NCBI GenBank assembly: GCA_949296455.1 | Contig: CASFOZ010000001.1 | Location: 62,001-126,000, forward strand | Direction of reading: 5' to 3' | Length of the DNA stretch: 64,000 nucleotides | Origin: an uncultured Eubacteriales bacterium | GTDB lineage: Bacteria > Bacillota > Clostridia > Christensenellales > CALVMC01 | In this document: positions 53,702-62,481 of the stretch, in pieces | How the letters are laid out: every line of letters starts with the position of its first letter | Numbering within the stretch: position 1 is the stretch's first letter | The notes under the pieces: generated by a model | Told to the model about the DNA's origin: nothing | The model's database searches: none | Seen by the model: the letters and a program-made list of their open reading frames with translations, nothing else | Made by a program: the position numbers and the translations under genes

Positions 53702-55891
53702 TTAAGCAATCGGATTTCCATTGACATCTTTGATTGTGATATCAGTACCTGTGATATCGAATACAACGCATCCGCCGTTAAGTACTACATTGCCTTCTGC
53801 ATCGCAAGTCCAAGCGATAACCTTGGCTTTTGTAATTTTGTTGGAAGCGTCTCTTTGAGTTACGAGATAATCCAATACTTTAAAGGTTTTGCTGTCAACT
53901 TCGACTTTTGCGCCGACCTGAATTTCGGATACTGCAAAAGAATCTGTCGAAAGTACTACTCCGCCCGTAAAGCCTTCAAGGTCGGAAGGAGTGGTCATGA
54001 ACTGAACATCGCCGAACGAGAAGGATTCGATGGAAACAGACATTTTGTCTTTACCGCCGAAGATTGTATCGATAACTACATCGATAGAAGCCTTTGTTCC
54101 TGCTGTCGGATTGAATATAGCATATAAACCGTCAACAAAGGTTTTGTAAACTTCGGTATATTCTACAACGCCGTTATCGTCACTGTCAACAAAGTTAACA
54201 TTGCCCCAAAGACCGGTAAGTGCTTTTAATGTGTTGAATATAACTACTTTATAATCCAAAGTTGTAGTAGCTTTGTCTTCGCTTGCAAAAGCAGCGGTTG
54301 CAGCATATTCGATTACATCGTAAAGGTTCAAAGTCGATTTAACTTTTTGTCCTTCTGCGGTTGTTGTGTATAATACGATTGCTGCTTTTCTGTTTGTGAT
54401 ATTGATAGAGGCTGCGTCAAAACAGAAGTAGGTATTGGTAGTAGTTCCGTTACCCATCCAGTATTCTATTTTAGCTTTTCCGTTGCCGTTATCGTAAAGA
54501 TAATCAATAACTTCGTCAACTATTTCCATAGTGAGTTCATAGCAAGCTGCATCGTATTGAGCGTCGGTCATGTCGCCTTTAACGACTTTGTTTTTCATAC
54601 CGTATTCGAGACCTGCCCAAACAGCGCCTATAACATCGGCATCGATATTGAATTTGTATTCGTAAGTATCTGTAGCGTCAGCATAATTGCCGTCATATCT
54701 TTTAACTTCACCCGAGAAGCTGAATGCAAGCGCATTGCTTGAAGATATATCGCCGAACTCTGTGATTTTGCCGTCGATAGTACTTGCAATATTAGCGTCT
54801 TTCGAGGTTCCTACATTAAGAGTATCAACAGAAAGTTTTGCGCTGCCTGCTGCAAAATTAAAGTTGAATAATTCTTTGTAAGTATTTCCGGAAGGTACTC
54901 CGAGAACGAAATCGAAAGCAGTGCTGTTTTTGAATTCAACTGCTAAATTCTGTAAATTGCTGCTTGCATCGATTTTAGCCGAAAGAACAACTTCTACTCC
55001 TGTGCATGCAGGAAGATTGTTGTTGGAAAGAGGCTGCCATTCGCTGCCTACTTTGGTGTAAAGACCTGCAGCTGCGAAATATTCGCTTAAAGACTCGTAA
55101 TCGTTGGTTTTACCGTCGCTGCTCGGTGAAATGAATCCTAAGAGCGCACCGCCCATGGTTTTAACCATAGTCATAACGCTTCCAAGGTCGATTGTAATGC
55201 TTACGGTTTTAGAACCGTCAGAGTTTGCAGTAATATAAGGATTAACACCTTCGGTAGGCTCACCTGCTCCTACGGGATCTTTACAGAAACCTGCAACAGC
55301 CGCAATTATAACATCGAGATCGAGAGAGCTCATATCAATGGTGCTTTCGGTTGTTGAATCATCGGTGAAAAGGTTAACGATAGAAGCAACGGACGGGAAA
55401 GATATTCTTCCTGTAAGATAATCTTCACTTCCGAAAATGTTTCCGGTAAGTTTTGCATCGTTTTTGAGTTTAAGGAAGATATCGGAACCGTCTTTGTAAT
55501 AAGCACCGAATACGAGTTTGTCTTCGGTAAGGGAATTGTTTACAACTTCAACCATTAAAGCGGTATCGGTTCCACCCGTGATATCGATATTACCTTTAAC
55601 GCTGAAAGTGAAGTTCTCTGTTGCAGCACTTGCGCCGTTCGGAGTATTTGTCCATGACGCAGCAAGGTCAAGGCTTATTACTTTGGTTGTAATGTCGCCG
55701 AATCCGCTGACCTTAGTTACAGCAGAACCTAAAATTAAGTTCAATGCTTCCGTTTTTGCGTTTAACCAGCTCGTAGTTTTTTGATCGTCATCACCGGGTT
55801 CTTCCGGCGGGTTACAAGCAATTAACGAAAAAGCAAGAACACATACTAACAATACTGAAATCAGTATTTTCCAAAATTTAAACTTTTTCAT
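53702..55891 (-). CDS. Large lipoprotein with EF-hand-like loop (paralogue 2)
   Basis: The 729-residue precursor shares with paralogue 1 the signal peptide (lipobox SLIAC), the NPPEEP linker and conserved blocks such as GNIDITGG, VIIAAVAGFCKDPVGA and VKTMGGALLGFISP. Residues about 569-580 read DSDDNGVVEYTE, again an EF-hand-like loop (Asn at position 5). ATG 55891 follows GGAGG; the longer frame to 55933 reads through upstream leader. No family is recognised. The tandem pair suggests a duplicated secreted or surface function. Confidence 0.8.
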   Translation of the reverse strand: MKKFKFWKILISVLLVCVLAFSLIACNPPEEPGDDDQKTTSWLNAKTEALNLILGSAVTKVSGFGDITTKVISLDLAASWTNTPNGASAATENFTFSVKGNIDITGGTDTALMVEVVNNSLTEDKLVFGAYYKDGSDIFLKLKNDAKLTGNIFGSEDYLTGRISFPSVASIVNLFTDDSTTESTIDMSSLDLDVIIAAVAGFCKDPVGAGEPTEGVNPYITANSDGSKTVSITIDLGSVMTMVKTMGGALLGFISPSSDGKTNDYESLSEYFAAAGLYTKVGSEWQPLSNNNLPACTGVEVVLSAKIDASSNLQNLAVEFKNSTAFDFVLGVPSGNTYKELFNFNFAAGSAKLSVDTLNVGTSKDANIASTIDGKITEFGDISSSNALAFSFSGEVKRYDGNYADATDTYEYKFNIDADVIGAVWAGLEYGMKNKVVKGDMTDAQYDAACYELTMEIVDEVIDYLYDNGNGKAKIEYWMGNGTTTNTYFCFDAASINITNRKAAIVLYTTTAEGQKVKSTLNLYDVIEYAATAAFASEDKATTTLDYKVVIFNTLKALTGLWGNVNFVDSDDNGVVEYTEVYKTFVDGLYAIFNPTAGTKASIDVVIDTIFGGKDKMSVSIESFSFGDVQFMTTPSDLEGFTGGVVLSTDSFAVSEIQVGAKVEVDSKTFKVLDYLVTQRDASNKITKAKVIAWTCDAEGNVVLNGGCVVFDITGTDITIKDVNGNPIA

Positions 55892-55923
55892 AATTCCTCC
55901 CATTTGTAATTTAATACGAATAA

Positions 55924-55952
55924 ATTTTAACATATATGTTTTTTACTTGCAA
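55924..55952 (-). promoter_or_regulatory. Promoter of lipoprotein paralogue 2
   Basis: TTGCAA (55947-55952) and TAAAAT (55924-55929) are spaced by 17 bases, 33 bases upstream of the start. Confidence 0.65.
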
Positions 55953-56215
55953 CAAATTTTAAAAATTTTTACTGTTTTTTTAAGGATTTTTTAAGTAAAA
56001 TCCTGTAAAAAACAATTTTAAACAACTTTTGACTCTTTTTTTAAATATTTTTGTTTATTTGATGATATAAATATATAAATATTTATTTTTAAACCTAATT
56101 AAAAAGACGGTTTAATATTTGCGGTATTTGTTTTTTCGAAGGCAATCGTTGTATTGCCGATTGCGTTAATTTCCGTTTCTTTTTAAAACAAGCGAAACAA
56201 TATTTGTCACCTTAT

Positions 56216-56260
56216 GAAAAACACTTATTTTTTCCCTTATAATTAAAAGAAAAGTGTTTT
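56216..56260 (-). terminator. Hairpin downstream of the hexapeptide-repeat gene
   Basis: AAAACACTT pairs with AAGTGTTTT across a 25-base AT-rich loop, with T residues following on the minus strand. The wide loop makes it a moderate candidate. Confidence 0.5.
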
Positions 56261-56300
56261 ATTCCGATTAAGCGTTCACGGTTTTTCCTTAGTTTAGTTT

Positions 56301-57803
56301 TTAAAGGGAAAGGGTTTTTCCGGTTTTTGCGTCCTGATACATAATCCAATATCCTTCTTTTTCAGGCTGGTTTTTGTCTGCGGGAAACCAGCTGCAAAGG
56401 GAAGAAATATCGGTAGGCGGAATTATCGATTTATTTGCAGGTATTCCGTAGCAGATATAATCGGGATTTTTCCCCACCACCCCTACAACATAGTACTCAT
56501 TGTCCTTAAACTCGATTTTAACCCACTTGGAATCGGGAATATTTTTTTCGAGAATTTCTTCTTTGGGATAGCAAACGAACAGTTCGTCTATCTGCGGTTT
56601 TACTGCGTCGTAAAAGGTTTTATCCGAACCGATAAGTCCGCTTTTTTTGGCTTTTAAAAATATATCGGCGTTTGCTTCTATGCTCTCTGCCACGCTTAAT
56701 CCGTTATCCTTTTTTTGATTGTCTTCCATATCAATGTTACCTCCGCTGTCTTTACTGAATAAATTTTCCTGTCTTGTCATAGGCTCGGCTTTAAAAAACT
56801 CGTTGACCGCATTTCTGTATTCTTTGTCCTTTGCGTTTATAAGATAGGCTCTTTCGAGTTCGATTTTTTTTATTATGTTGGTAATTTTCAAGTCAGTGTC
56901 TAAATACTCGTTATAACAATAAGTTTTACCGCTATTTGAAAAATCTTTTTCCCCGCATTCCGTATCGGCTTGATTTTCTTTATTTTGATTTTCGTTATAG
57001 TCGGAAGTATTCGATTCATTGTTCTCGTGTATTTTTTCAGTTTTGTTTGCAGCTTCTTCGCTTATATTGTCTTGGAATCCGCTTTCCTTAAAACCGATTT
57101 CGTTTTCCTTAATATCACTGTCGTATTTATCACTGCCATTATTAAAGGTGAAGTCTGCTGTCGGACTTTCTTTTTCCTCTTCAAATTCCTCTTTGAATTG
57201 ATTTAGAAAACCGTCGTTCTCTTCCCTTTCCCTATCGGTATTAATTTCCTTATCTGTATTAAATTCATTATCGGTATTAAATTCACTATCGATATTAAGT
57301 TCCCTATCGGTATTAAGTTCCCTATCTGTATTAAGTTCCCTATCTGTATTAAGTTCACTGTTTTCAGCAAGGTATGTTGATTCTTTACTTTCAAAAGGAA
57401 TATCCGTGCCGACGGTTTCATTTTCCATGATAGTTTTTTCAACCGAAAAAGATTCTGTCTGCTCTTTCGGTGAAATTGCGCTTTGACTTTTAAGATAAAG
57501 TTCGGTAATTTTTGCCGTCCTGTACGGATTTCCTTTTCTGCCTAAGCAACCGTAATAAACGGGACTTGTGTCGGTATCGAATAAAACGCATTCAAGACCT
57601 TCTTTTAAAATATCTTCTTTAACGGATATTTGTTTGTTTTTATCGGAAGAAAAAATCCGCCCGTCGTTTATTACCGAAAAACTTTCATAATCTTTATCGC
57701 AGCAAACGGTGAGCCTGCCGTTAAAACTTCTGATTTTTCCCGTTCCGCATTCTTTTCCGTCCTTAACGGTAAAAAATTTAATAGTTTTTTCTGTAAGTTT
57801 CAT
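56301..57803 (-). CDS. Unrecognised 500-residue protein with hexapeptide repeats
   Basis: Residues 1-115 are beta-rich and cysteine-containing, about 149-190 are seven tandem hexapeptides (mostly ELNTDR), and 190-370 are low-complexity, Glu/Asn/Asp-rich. Residues about 385-500 form a second folded domain (IPDSKWVKIEFKDNEYYVVG ... YICYGIPA ... SWFPADK). There is no signal peptide or membrane segment, so it is probably cytoplasmic. The two folded ends joined by a disordered acidic linker suggest a scaffold or adaptor. No family is recognised and no function is proposed. It starts behind AGAGGTG and is divergent from the hyd operon. Confidence 0.7.
   Translation of the reverse strand: MKLTEKTIKFFTVKDGKECGTGKIRSFNGRLTVCCDKDYESFSVINDGRIFSSDKNKQISVKEDILKEGLECVLFDTDTSPVYYGCLGRKGNPYRTAKITELYLKSQSAISPKEQTESFSVEKTIMENETVGTDIPFESKESTYLAENSELNTDRELNTDRELNTDRELNIDSEFNTDNEFNTDKEINTDREREENDGFLNQFKEEFEEEKESPTADFTFNNGSDKYDSDIKENEIGFKESGFQDNISEEAANKTEKIHENNESNTSDYNENQNKENQADTECGEKDFSNSGKTYCYNEYLDTDLKITNIIKKIELERAYLINAKDKEYRNAVNEFFKAEPMTRQENLFSKDSGGNIDMEDNQKKDNGLSVAESIEANADIFLKAKKSGLIGSDKTFYDAVKPQIDELFVCYPKEEILEKNIPDSKWVKIEFKDNEYYVVGVVGKNPDYICYGIPANKSIIPPTDISSLCSWFPADKNQPEKEGYWIMYQDAKTGKTLSL
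57232..57357 (-). repeat. Seven tandem 18-base repeats
   Basis: Seven exact-length 18-base units encode the hexapeptide E-L-N-T-D-R with variants. The leftmost units differ more, while 57304-57357 are nearly identical, as expected from recent slippage. Confidence 0.9.
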
Positions 57804-57970
57804 AAAACACCTCTTTTAAACTTATGCTTTTGAAAACCGTGATATGAGAAAATCGCAAAGGTAAAAGTTATGTTTAATCTTTATTAAATTTTTAAATTGT
57901 AATAAGCATATCTTAAAATGTTTATCTTTTTGCTTTCTAAGAAAATTTTTAGGAATCATTATTAAAATAC

Positions 57971-57999
57971 TTGAATTGTTTATTACATTGTGTTAATAT
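57971..57999 (+). promoter_or_regulatory. Promoter of the hyd maturation operon
   Basis: TTGAAT (57971-57976) and TAATAT (57994-57999) have a 17-base spacer, placing the transcription start near 58006. That is exactly where the structured leader begins. Confidence 0.6.
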
Positions 58000-58005
58000 A
58001 TTTAT

Positions 58006-58183
58006 AAGGAACCGACGGGACGGAAAATCCTACCCGAAGGAATCTTTAAACTTTTAAGCGACTTAAAGTTTTGCTTAAACAAATTAAACATACCGAGTCT
58101 TAGGGTCTTCCGAGGACAAAGAGAGTTTAAATCAAAGAATATTGACTTTGTTTTATTCCTTTGTCTTTGACAAAGGTTTTTTA
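58006..58183 (+). promoter_or_regulatory. Structured leader (candidate riboswitch or attenuator) of the hyd operon
   Basis: About 178 bases of leader precede the first gene. Visible elements: a GC-rich 5' block (58008-58036) with AACCGACGGGACGG and TACCCG; an AT-rich hairpin 58049-58070 (AACTTTTAAG, loop CGA, CTTAAAGTT); and a 3' block 58091-58121 with ACCGAGTCTTAGGGTCTTCC. GGAA (58008-58011) can pair with TTCC (58108-58111), closing the 5' and 3' blocks. The element ends in the terminator at 58158-58182. GACAAAG (58115-58121) can pair with the terminator's 5' arm CTTTGTC (58159-58165), so pairing would block termination. This is the logic of a transcriptional riboswitch. It was not matched to any class known to me. 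Confidence 0.55.
58158..58182 (+). terminator. Intrinsic terminator in the hyd leader
   Basis: CCTTTGTC (58158-58165) pairs perfectly with GACAAAGG (58169-58176) around a TTT loop and runs into six T residues, 14 bases before the first gene start. Its place inside the operon leader implies regulated read-through. Confidence 0.85.
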
Positions 58184-58196
58184 TTTAAGGTGGAAT

Positions 58197-58442
58197 ATGG
58201 AAAACCGCATAGCAGTAATAGGAATAATAGTTGAAAATCAGGATATGACAACTAAACTCAACGAAATTCTTCACGAATACGGAAGTTATATAATCGGAAG
58301 AATGGGCGTACCCTTCCGTGAGAAAGGAATAAACATAATCAGCATAGCGATAAACGCACCGCACGAGATAATCAGCGCACTGTCGGGAAAAATCGGAAGA
58401 CTTGACGGAGTCAGCGCAACGACAGCCTATTCAAAAGTATGA
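58197..58442 (+). CDS. TM1266-family hydrogenase-system regulator
   Basis: The 81-residue protein matches the TM1266-like family (putative iron-only hydrogenase system regulator), with an ACT/NikR-C-like fold: RIAVIGIIVENQD, GSYIIGRMGVPFREKGINIISI and GKIGRLDGV. It is the usual companion of hydE, hydG and hydF. ATG 58197 follows AAGGTGG; an upstream frame to 58161 includes terminator sequence and is not coding. The stop overlaps the hydE start (ATGA). Confidence 0.9.
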   Translation: MENRIAVIGIIVENQDMTTKLNEILHEYGSYIIGRMGVPFREKGINIISIAINAPHEIISALSGKIGRLDGVSATTAYSKV

Positions 58443-59491
58443 AAAAGGATTTTATAGAAAGGATTATAGACAGCGCCCGAAAGGGTATCGTTCCGAAAGC
58501 CGAAGATTTAAAATTAATTTTCGACTGCGACGATAAGGCTTTAAGTCCTTTATTCGAAAGGGCGAGAGAAGCTGCATTTTCTGTATATTCCGACAATGTT
58601 TTTGTAAGGGGGCTTATTGAAATAACATCCTTTTGCAAAAACGACTGTTTATACTGCGGACTCAGACGCTCTAACAAGGAAGCGCAAAGGTACCGCATTA
58701 ACGAAGAAGAGATTTTCGAAATTTGCAAAAAAGGCTATGAAAACGGGTTCAGAACCTTTGTTCTGCAAGGGGGCGAAGACTGTTATTTCGACGATAAAAT
58801 ACTCGTTCCTCTGATAGAAAAAATAAAATCGGATTTTACGAATGTTGCCGTTACGCTTTCCTTAGGAGAAAGGACAAAGGAAAGTTATAAAAATCTGTTT
58901 CTTGCGGGGGCAGACAGATATCTTTTAAGGCACGAAACGGCAGACAGCGAACATTATAAAAAACTGCACCCGAAAGATATGAGTTACGAAAACAGAAAAA
59001 GGTGTCTTTACGATTTAAAGGAAATAGGATATCAGACGGGCTGCGGACTTATGGTAGGCTCGCCCTATCAGACCGAAGAAAGTCTTTATAAAGACCTTGC
59101 TTTCATAAAAGAGTTTGACCCTGAAATGGTAGGAATAGGACCTTTTATTCCCCACAAAAAGACTCCTTTTAAGGACTTTGAAAAAGGCTCTGTCAAAAAA
59201 ACCCTTATAATCCTTGCCCTTGTCAGAATATTGGTACCGAAAGTACTTCTTCCTGCGACAACAGCTTTAAAAACTGCGGACGGCAACGGACTTGTGAAAG
59301 GAATACTTTCGGGCGCAAATGTTATAATGCCTAATATAACGCCCGACGAGTACAGAACAAAATACGAAATATACGACGGGAAAACTATAAGCGATAAAAA
59401 GTGCATTAAAAAATATCTTGAAAATATCGATAAAGAACTTAATAAAATAGGACGGCGGCTTAATATGAGCCGTGGCGATTATAAAAAATAA
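58439..59491 (+). CDS. hydE: [FeFe]-hydrogenase maturase HydE
   Basis: The 350-residue radical SAM enzyme has the cluster-binding CKNDCLYC near residue 65 (CxxxCxxC), FVLQGGED and the SAM region. HydE helps build the H-cluster diiron site, probably its dithiomethylamine precursor. The conserved GQTGCGLMVG-like YQTGCGLMVGSPYQT stretch fits HydE rather than biotin synthase. It is co-transcribed with hydG. Confidence 0.96.
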   Translation: MKKDFIERIIDSARKGIVPKAEDLKLIFDCDDKALSPLFERAREAAFSVYSDNVFVRGLIEITSFCKNDCLYCGLRRSNKEAQRYRINEEEIFEICKKGYENGFRTFVLQGGEDCYFDDKILVPLIEKIKSDFTNVAVTLSLGERTKESYKNLFLAGADRYLLRHETADSEHYKKLHPKDMSYENRKRCLYDLKEIGYQTGCGLMVGSPYQTEESLYKDLAFIKEFDPEMVGIGPFIPHKKTPFKDFEKGSVKKTLIILALVRILVPKVLLPATTALKTADGNGLVKGILSGANVIMPNITPDEYRTKYEIYDGKTISDKKCIKKYLENIDKELNKIGRRLNMSRGDYKK

Positions 59492-59534
59492 AAGCCTGAA
59501 AGGAAAATTTTGACCTTAAAGGCGGGAGGGATAT

Positions 59535-60953
59535 ATGTATAATGTAAAGTCAATGAAAGCGGAAGAGTTTATCGACCATAACGAGATAGAGGAAACCCTT
59601 TCCTACGCAGAAGCAAACAAGAACAATTTAAAACTTATAGACAGTCTTATTGAAAAAGCGAAAGAAAGAAAAGGACTCAGTCACAGAGAAGCCTCCGTTC
59701 TTCTTGCCTGCGAAAACAAGGAAAGACTCGAAGAAATCTACGCTTTGGCAAGACAGATAAAAGAAGATTTTTACGGGAACAGAATTGTAATGTTTGCCCC
59801 CCTTTATCTTTCCAACTACTGTGTAAACGGCTGCGTATACTGTCCCTATCACGGACAGAACAAACATATACCGAGAAAAAAACTGACTCAGGAAGATATC
59901 GTAAAGGAAGTAACCGCCCTTCAAGATATGGGACACAAAAGACTTGCGATAGAATCGGGAGAAGACCCTGTACATAATCCCATAGAATACATACTCGAAA
60001 GCATAAAGACAATATATTCGATAAAACATAAAAACGGCGCCATACGAAGGGTGAATGTAAATATTGCGGCAACCACGGTAGAAAATTATAAAAAACTGAA
60101 AGACGCAGGAATTGGAACATATATACTCTTTCAGGAAACATATCACAAGGAAAGTTACGAAAAACTGCACCCGTGGGGACCTAAGCACGATTACTGCTAT
60201 CATACCGAAGCTATGGACAGAGCGATGCAAGGCGGAATAGACGATGTGGGACTCGGGGTACTTTTCGGACTGGAACTTTACAAGTACGAATTTGCGGGAC
60301 TTTTAATGCACGCAGAACATTTGGAAGCGGTATTCGGAGTAGGTCCGCACACGATAAGCGTGCCGAGAATAAAGAAAGCGGACGATATCAATCCTACCGA
60401 TTTCGATAACGGAATAGACGACGAAACATTTGCTAAAATCTGCGCTCTTATAAGGATAAGCGTTCCTTATACTGGTATGATAATTTCTACAAGGGAAAGC
60501 AAGGCGGTGCGGGAAAAAGTTCTGAGCCTTGGAATATCGCAAATAAGCGGCGGTTCGAAAACAAGCGTCGGCGGATACTATGAAGAGGAAGAAGAAGACG
60601 AAAGTTCGGAACAGTTCGACGTGAGCGATAAAAGAACCCTTGACGAAGTGGTATGCTGGCTTATGGAACTTGGATATATTCCGAGTTTCTGCACGGCTTG
60701 TTACAGAGAAGGCAGAACGGGCGACAGATTTATGACGCTGCTTAAAAACAAGCAGATACTTAACTGTTGTCACCCTAACGCCCTTATGACGCTTAAAGAA
60801 TTTCTGTGCGACTACGCTTCGGAAAAGACGGTTAAAATAGGTAACGAACTTATAAAGCGGGAAGTTGAAAAAATTCCGAACGAAACAGTAAAAGCCAAAG
60901 CCAAGGAAAATCTTGAAAAAATCGAGAAAGGTATCCGTGATTTCAGATTCTGA
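59535..60953 (+). CDS. hydG: [FeFe]-hydrogenase maturase HydG
   Basis: The 472-residue radical SAM tyrosine lyase makes CO and cyanide for the H-cluster. The N-terminal cluster site is CVNGCVYC near residue 95. The C-terminal auxiliary-cluster site is FCTACYREGRTGDRFM with further Cys after about 20 residues (NCCHPNAL). ATG 59535 follows GGGAGG. Confidence 0.97.
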   Translation: MYNVKSMKAEEFIDHNEIEETLSYAEANKNNLKLIDSLIEKAKERKGLSHREASVLLACENKERLEEIYALARQIKEDFYGNRIVMFAPLYLSNYCVNGCVYCPYHGQNKHIPRKKLTQEDIVKEVTALQDMGHKRLAIESGEDPVHNPIEYILESIKTIYSIKHKNGAIRRVNVNIAATTVENYKKLKDAGIGTYILFQETYHKESYEKLHPWGPKHDYCYHTEAMDRAMQGGIDDVGLGVLFGLELYKYEFAGLLMHAEHLEAVFGVGPHTISVPRIKKADDINPTDFDNGIDDETFAKICALIRISVPYTGMIISTRESKAVREKVLSLGISQISGGSKTSVGGYYEEEEEDESSEQFDVSDKRTLDEVVCWLMELGYIPSFCTACYREGRTGDRFMTLLKNKQILNCCHPNALMTLKEFLCDYASEKTVKIGNELIKREVEKIPNETVKAKAKENLEKIEKGIRDFRF

Positions 60954-61198
60954 AATCGGTTTTAAGGTTTTTTAAAATTAAAAAAATTTTATATTTTTAA
61001 TAAGATTATAAAAAACCGTTTTAAAATATTTTCGGATTTAAACATTTCGGTTTTATTTAAGCCGAAAATAGCCGCAAAATTCAACCGATTTAATATATCT
61101 CTTTGGGCAATGTTTTATTAATCCGAAAATAGCCGTAAAAATTTAAGTACCGAAAAATCGTACTTGCTTAATTAAATAAATTATAAGGTGGTAACAAT
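60954..61198 (+). other. hydG-hydF gap with 13-base direct repeats
   Basis: The 245 AT-rich bases between hydG and hydF hold CCGAAAATAGCCG at 61062-61074 and again at 61123-61135, 61 bases apart. No promoter or terminator is clear. Confidence 0.5.
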
Positions 61199-62401
61199 AT
61201 GAGTTTAAACGACACGCCGTTATCGGAAAGAGTGCATATAGCCTTTTTCGGAATGCGAAATGCCGGAAAATCATCACTTGTAAACGCAGTTACAAGACAG
61301 AATGTTTCCGTTGTTTCTGAAAAAAAGGGAACGACGACAGACCCTGTTTACAAAAATATGGAACTTTTGCCGTTAGGTCCCGTTACGATTATTGACACTC
61401 CGGGTTTTGACGACGACGAAGAAACGCTCGGTAAACTCAGAGTGGAAAAAGCCGTTCAGACTTTAAGAAAAACCGATATAGCCGTTCTCGTAAAAGACTC
61501 CTCTCTGCCCTTTTCCGAAACAGAAAAAAAACTCGTTTCGGAATTTGAAAAATTGAATATCCCCTACATAATCGCACAGAACAAGTGCGACCTTATACAA
61601 CATATTGACAGCCAAAACGATACCGTTTTTGTCAGCGCAAAAACCGGTAAAGGAATAACCGAATTAAAAGAAAAAATAGCAAGTTTAAACTTGTTGAAAA
61701 CACAGTCTCGAAAACTGCTCGATGGCATAGCAAATAAAGGCGACACTTTAATTCTTGTAGTTCCGATAGACAAAGCCGCTCCGAAAGGAAGACTTATTCT
61801 TCCCCAACAGCAGGTAATAAGGGAAGCTCTCGACTCAGGCTGCGTTGCGGTTATAACACGGGACGAAGAACTCGAACAGACTCTTAAAACAGTTAACAAC
61901 CCTTCCTTTGTTATATGCGACAGTCAGGTTTTTTCATATACCGCTTCCGTAGTGCCCGAAAGCATACCGCTTACTTCCTTTTCCATACTTATGGCACGAT
62001 ATAAAGGATTTTTAGATACTGCGCTGAAAGGTGTAACAAAAATTTCAAAGCTTACCGAAAAAAACAAGGTTGTAATTTCCGAAGGCTGTACCCATCACCG
62101 TCAGTGCGGCGATATAGGAACGGTTAAGATACCTGCGCTTATTGAAAAATTCACAAAGGTTCGCCCGAAGTACAAATTTACTTCTGGACAGGATTTTTCC
62201 GAAGAGATTATAAAAGACGCCGACCTTGTTATACACTGCGGCGGTTGTATGCTTAACGAAAGAGAAATGCAGTTCAGACAGAATATCGCTTTAAACTGCG
62301 GCGTTCCTTTCACCAATTACGGAACGGCTATTTCCTATATGTCGGGAATACTCAAAAGAAGTATAAAGGATATACCTGAATATAGAAATTTCGATATATA
62401 G
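61199..62401 (+). CDS. hydF: [FeFe]-hydrogenase maturase HydF
   Basis: The 400-residue scaffold GTPase has GMRNAGKSS (P-loop) near residue 18, DTPGFDD, NKCD and SAKTG. A C-terminal iron-sulfur site follows: CTHHRQCG and, about 50 residues later, IHCGGC. It receives the H-cluster precursor and transfers it to the hydrogenase. A hydA structural gene is not in this window. ATG 61199 follows AAGGTGG. Confidence 0.96.
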   Translation: MSLNDTPLSERVHIAFFGMRNAGKSSLVNAVTRQNVSVVSEKKGTTTDPVYKNMELLPLGPVTIIDTPGFDDDEETLGKLRVEKAVQTLRKTDIAVLVKDSSLPFSETEKKLVSEFEKLNIPYIIAQNKCDLIQHIDSQNDTVFVSAKTGKGITELKEKIASLNLLKTQSRKLLDGIANKGDTLILVVPIDKAAPKGRLILPQQQVIREALDSGCVAVITRDEELEQTLKTVNNPSFVICDSQVFSYTASVVPESIPLTSFSILMARYKGFLDTALKGVTKISKLTEKNKVVISEGCTHHRQCGDIGTVKIPALIEKFTKVRPKYKFTSGQDFSEEIIKDADLVIHCGGCMLNEREMQFRQNIALNCGVPFTNYGTAISYMSGILKRSIKDIPEYRNFDI

Positions 62402-62481
62402 TTTTATATTAAATATTTTTAATAAATAAAATAAAACTTTACAACATTTAAAAAAAGTAAAATATTAATCTTTAATTAATA

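Larger units (their letters stand above)
55892..56300. other. Intergenic region with promoter and terminator
   Basis: 409 AT-rich bases hold the promoter of lipoprotein paralogue 2 at the left and the terminator of the hexapeptide-repeat gene at the right; the middle has no recognised feature. Confidence 0.6.
57804..58196. other. Divergent intergenic region and hyd operon leader
   Basis: The left third (to about 57960) is AT-rich with no feature seen. The rest holds the hyd promoter, the structured leader RNA and its terminator, described separately. Confidence 0.7.

Noticed and set aside
57232-57357. Regularly spaced repeats suggesting a CRISPR array
   Set aside because: Units are contiguous 18-mers without spacers and stay in frame within a coding region.
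58006-58130. Match of the hyd leader to the NiCo/czcD riboswitch, which would suit a metal-linked operon
   Set aside because: The GAGCAGGCAA and GGGACAG core elements of that class, as I remember them, are not present in the right order. TPP, FMN, SAM-I, cobalamin, c-di-GMP and guanidine-I cores were also not found.
58161-58196. Upstream extension of the TM1266-like gene
   Set aside because: The extension lies on the terminator stem and lacks a ribosome site; ATG 58197 with AAGGTGG is clear.
59628-60230. A 200-residue minus-strand frame inside hydG
   Set aside because: The hydG frame is certain; the antisense translation is Phe/Tyr/Ser-rich and has no motif.
57971-62401. Presence of the hydrogenase itself with the maturation genes
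   Set aside because: No protein with H-cluster cysteine motifs is encoded in the window; only the maturases are here.
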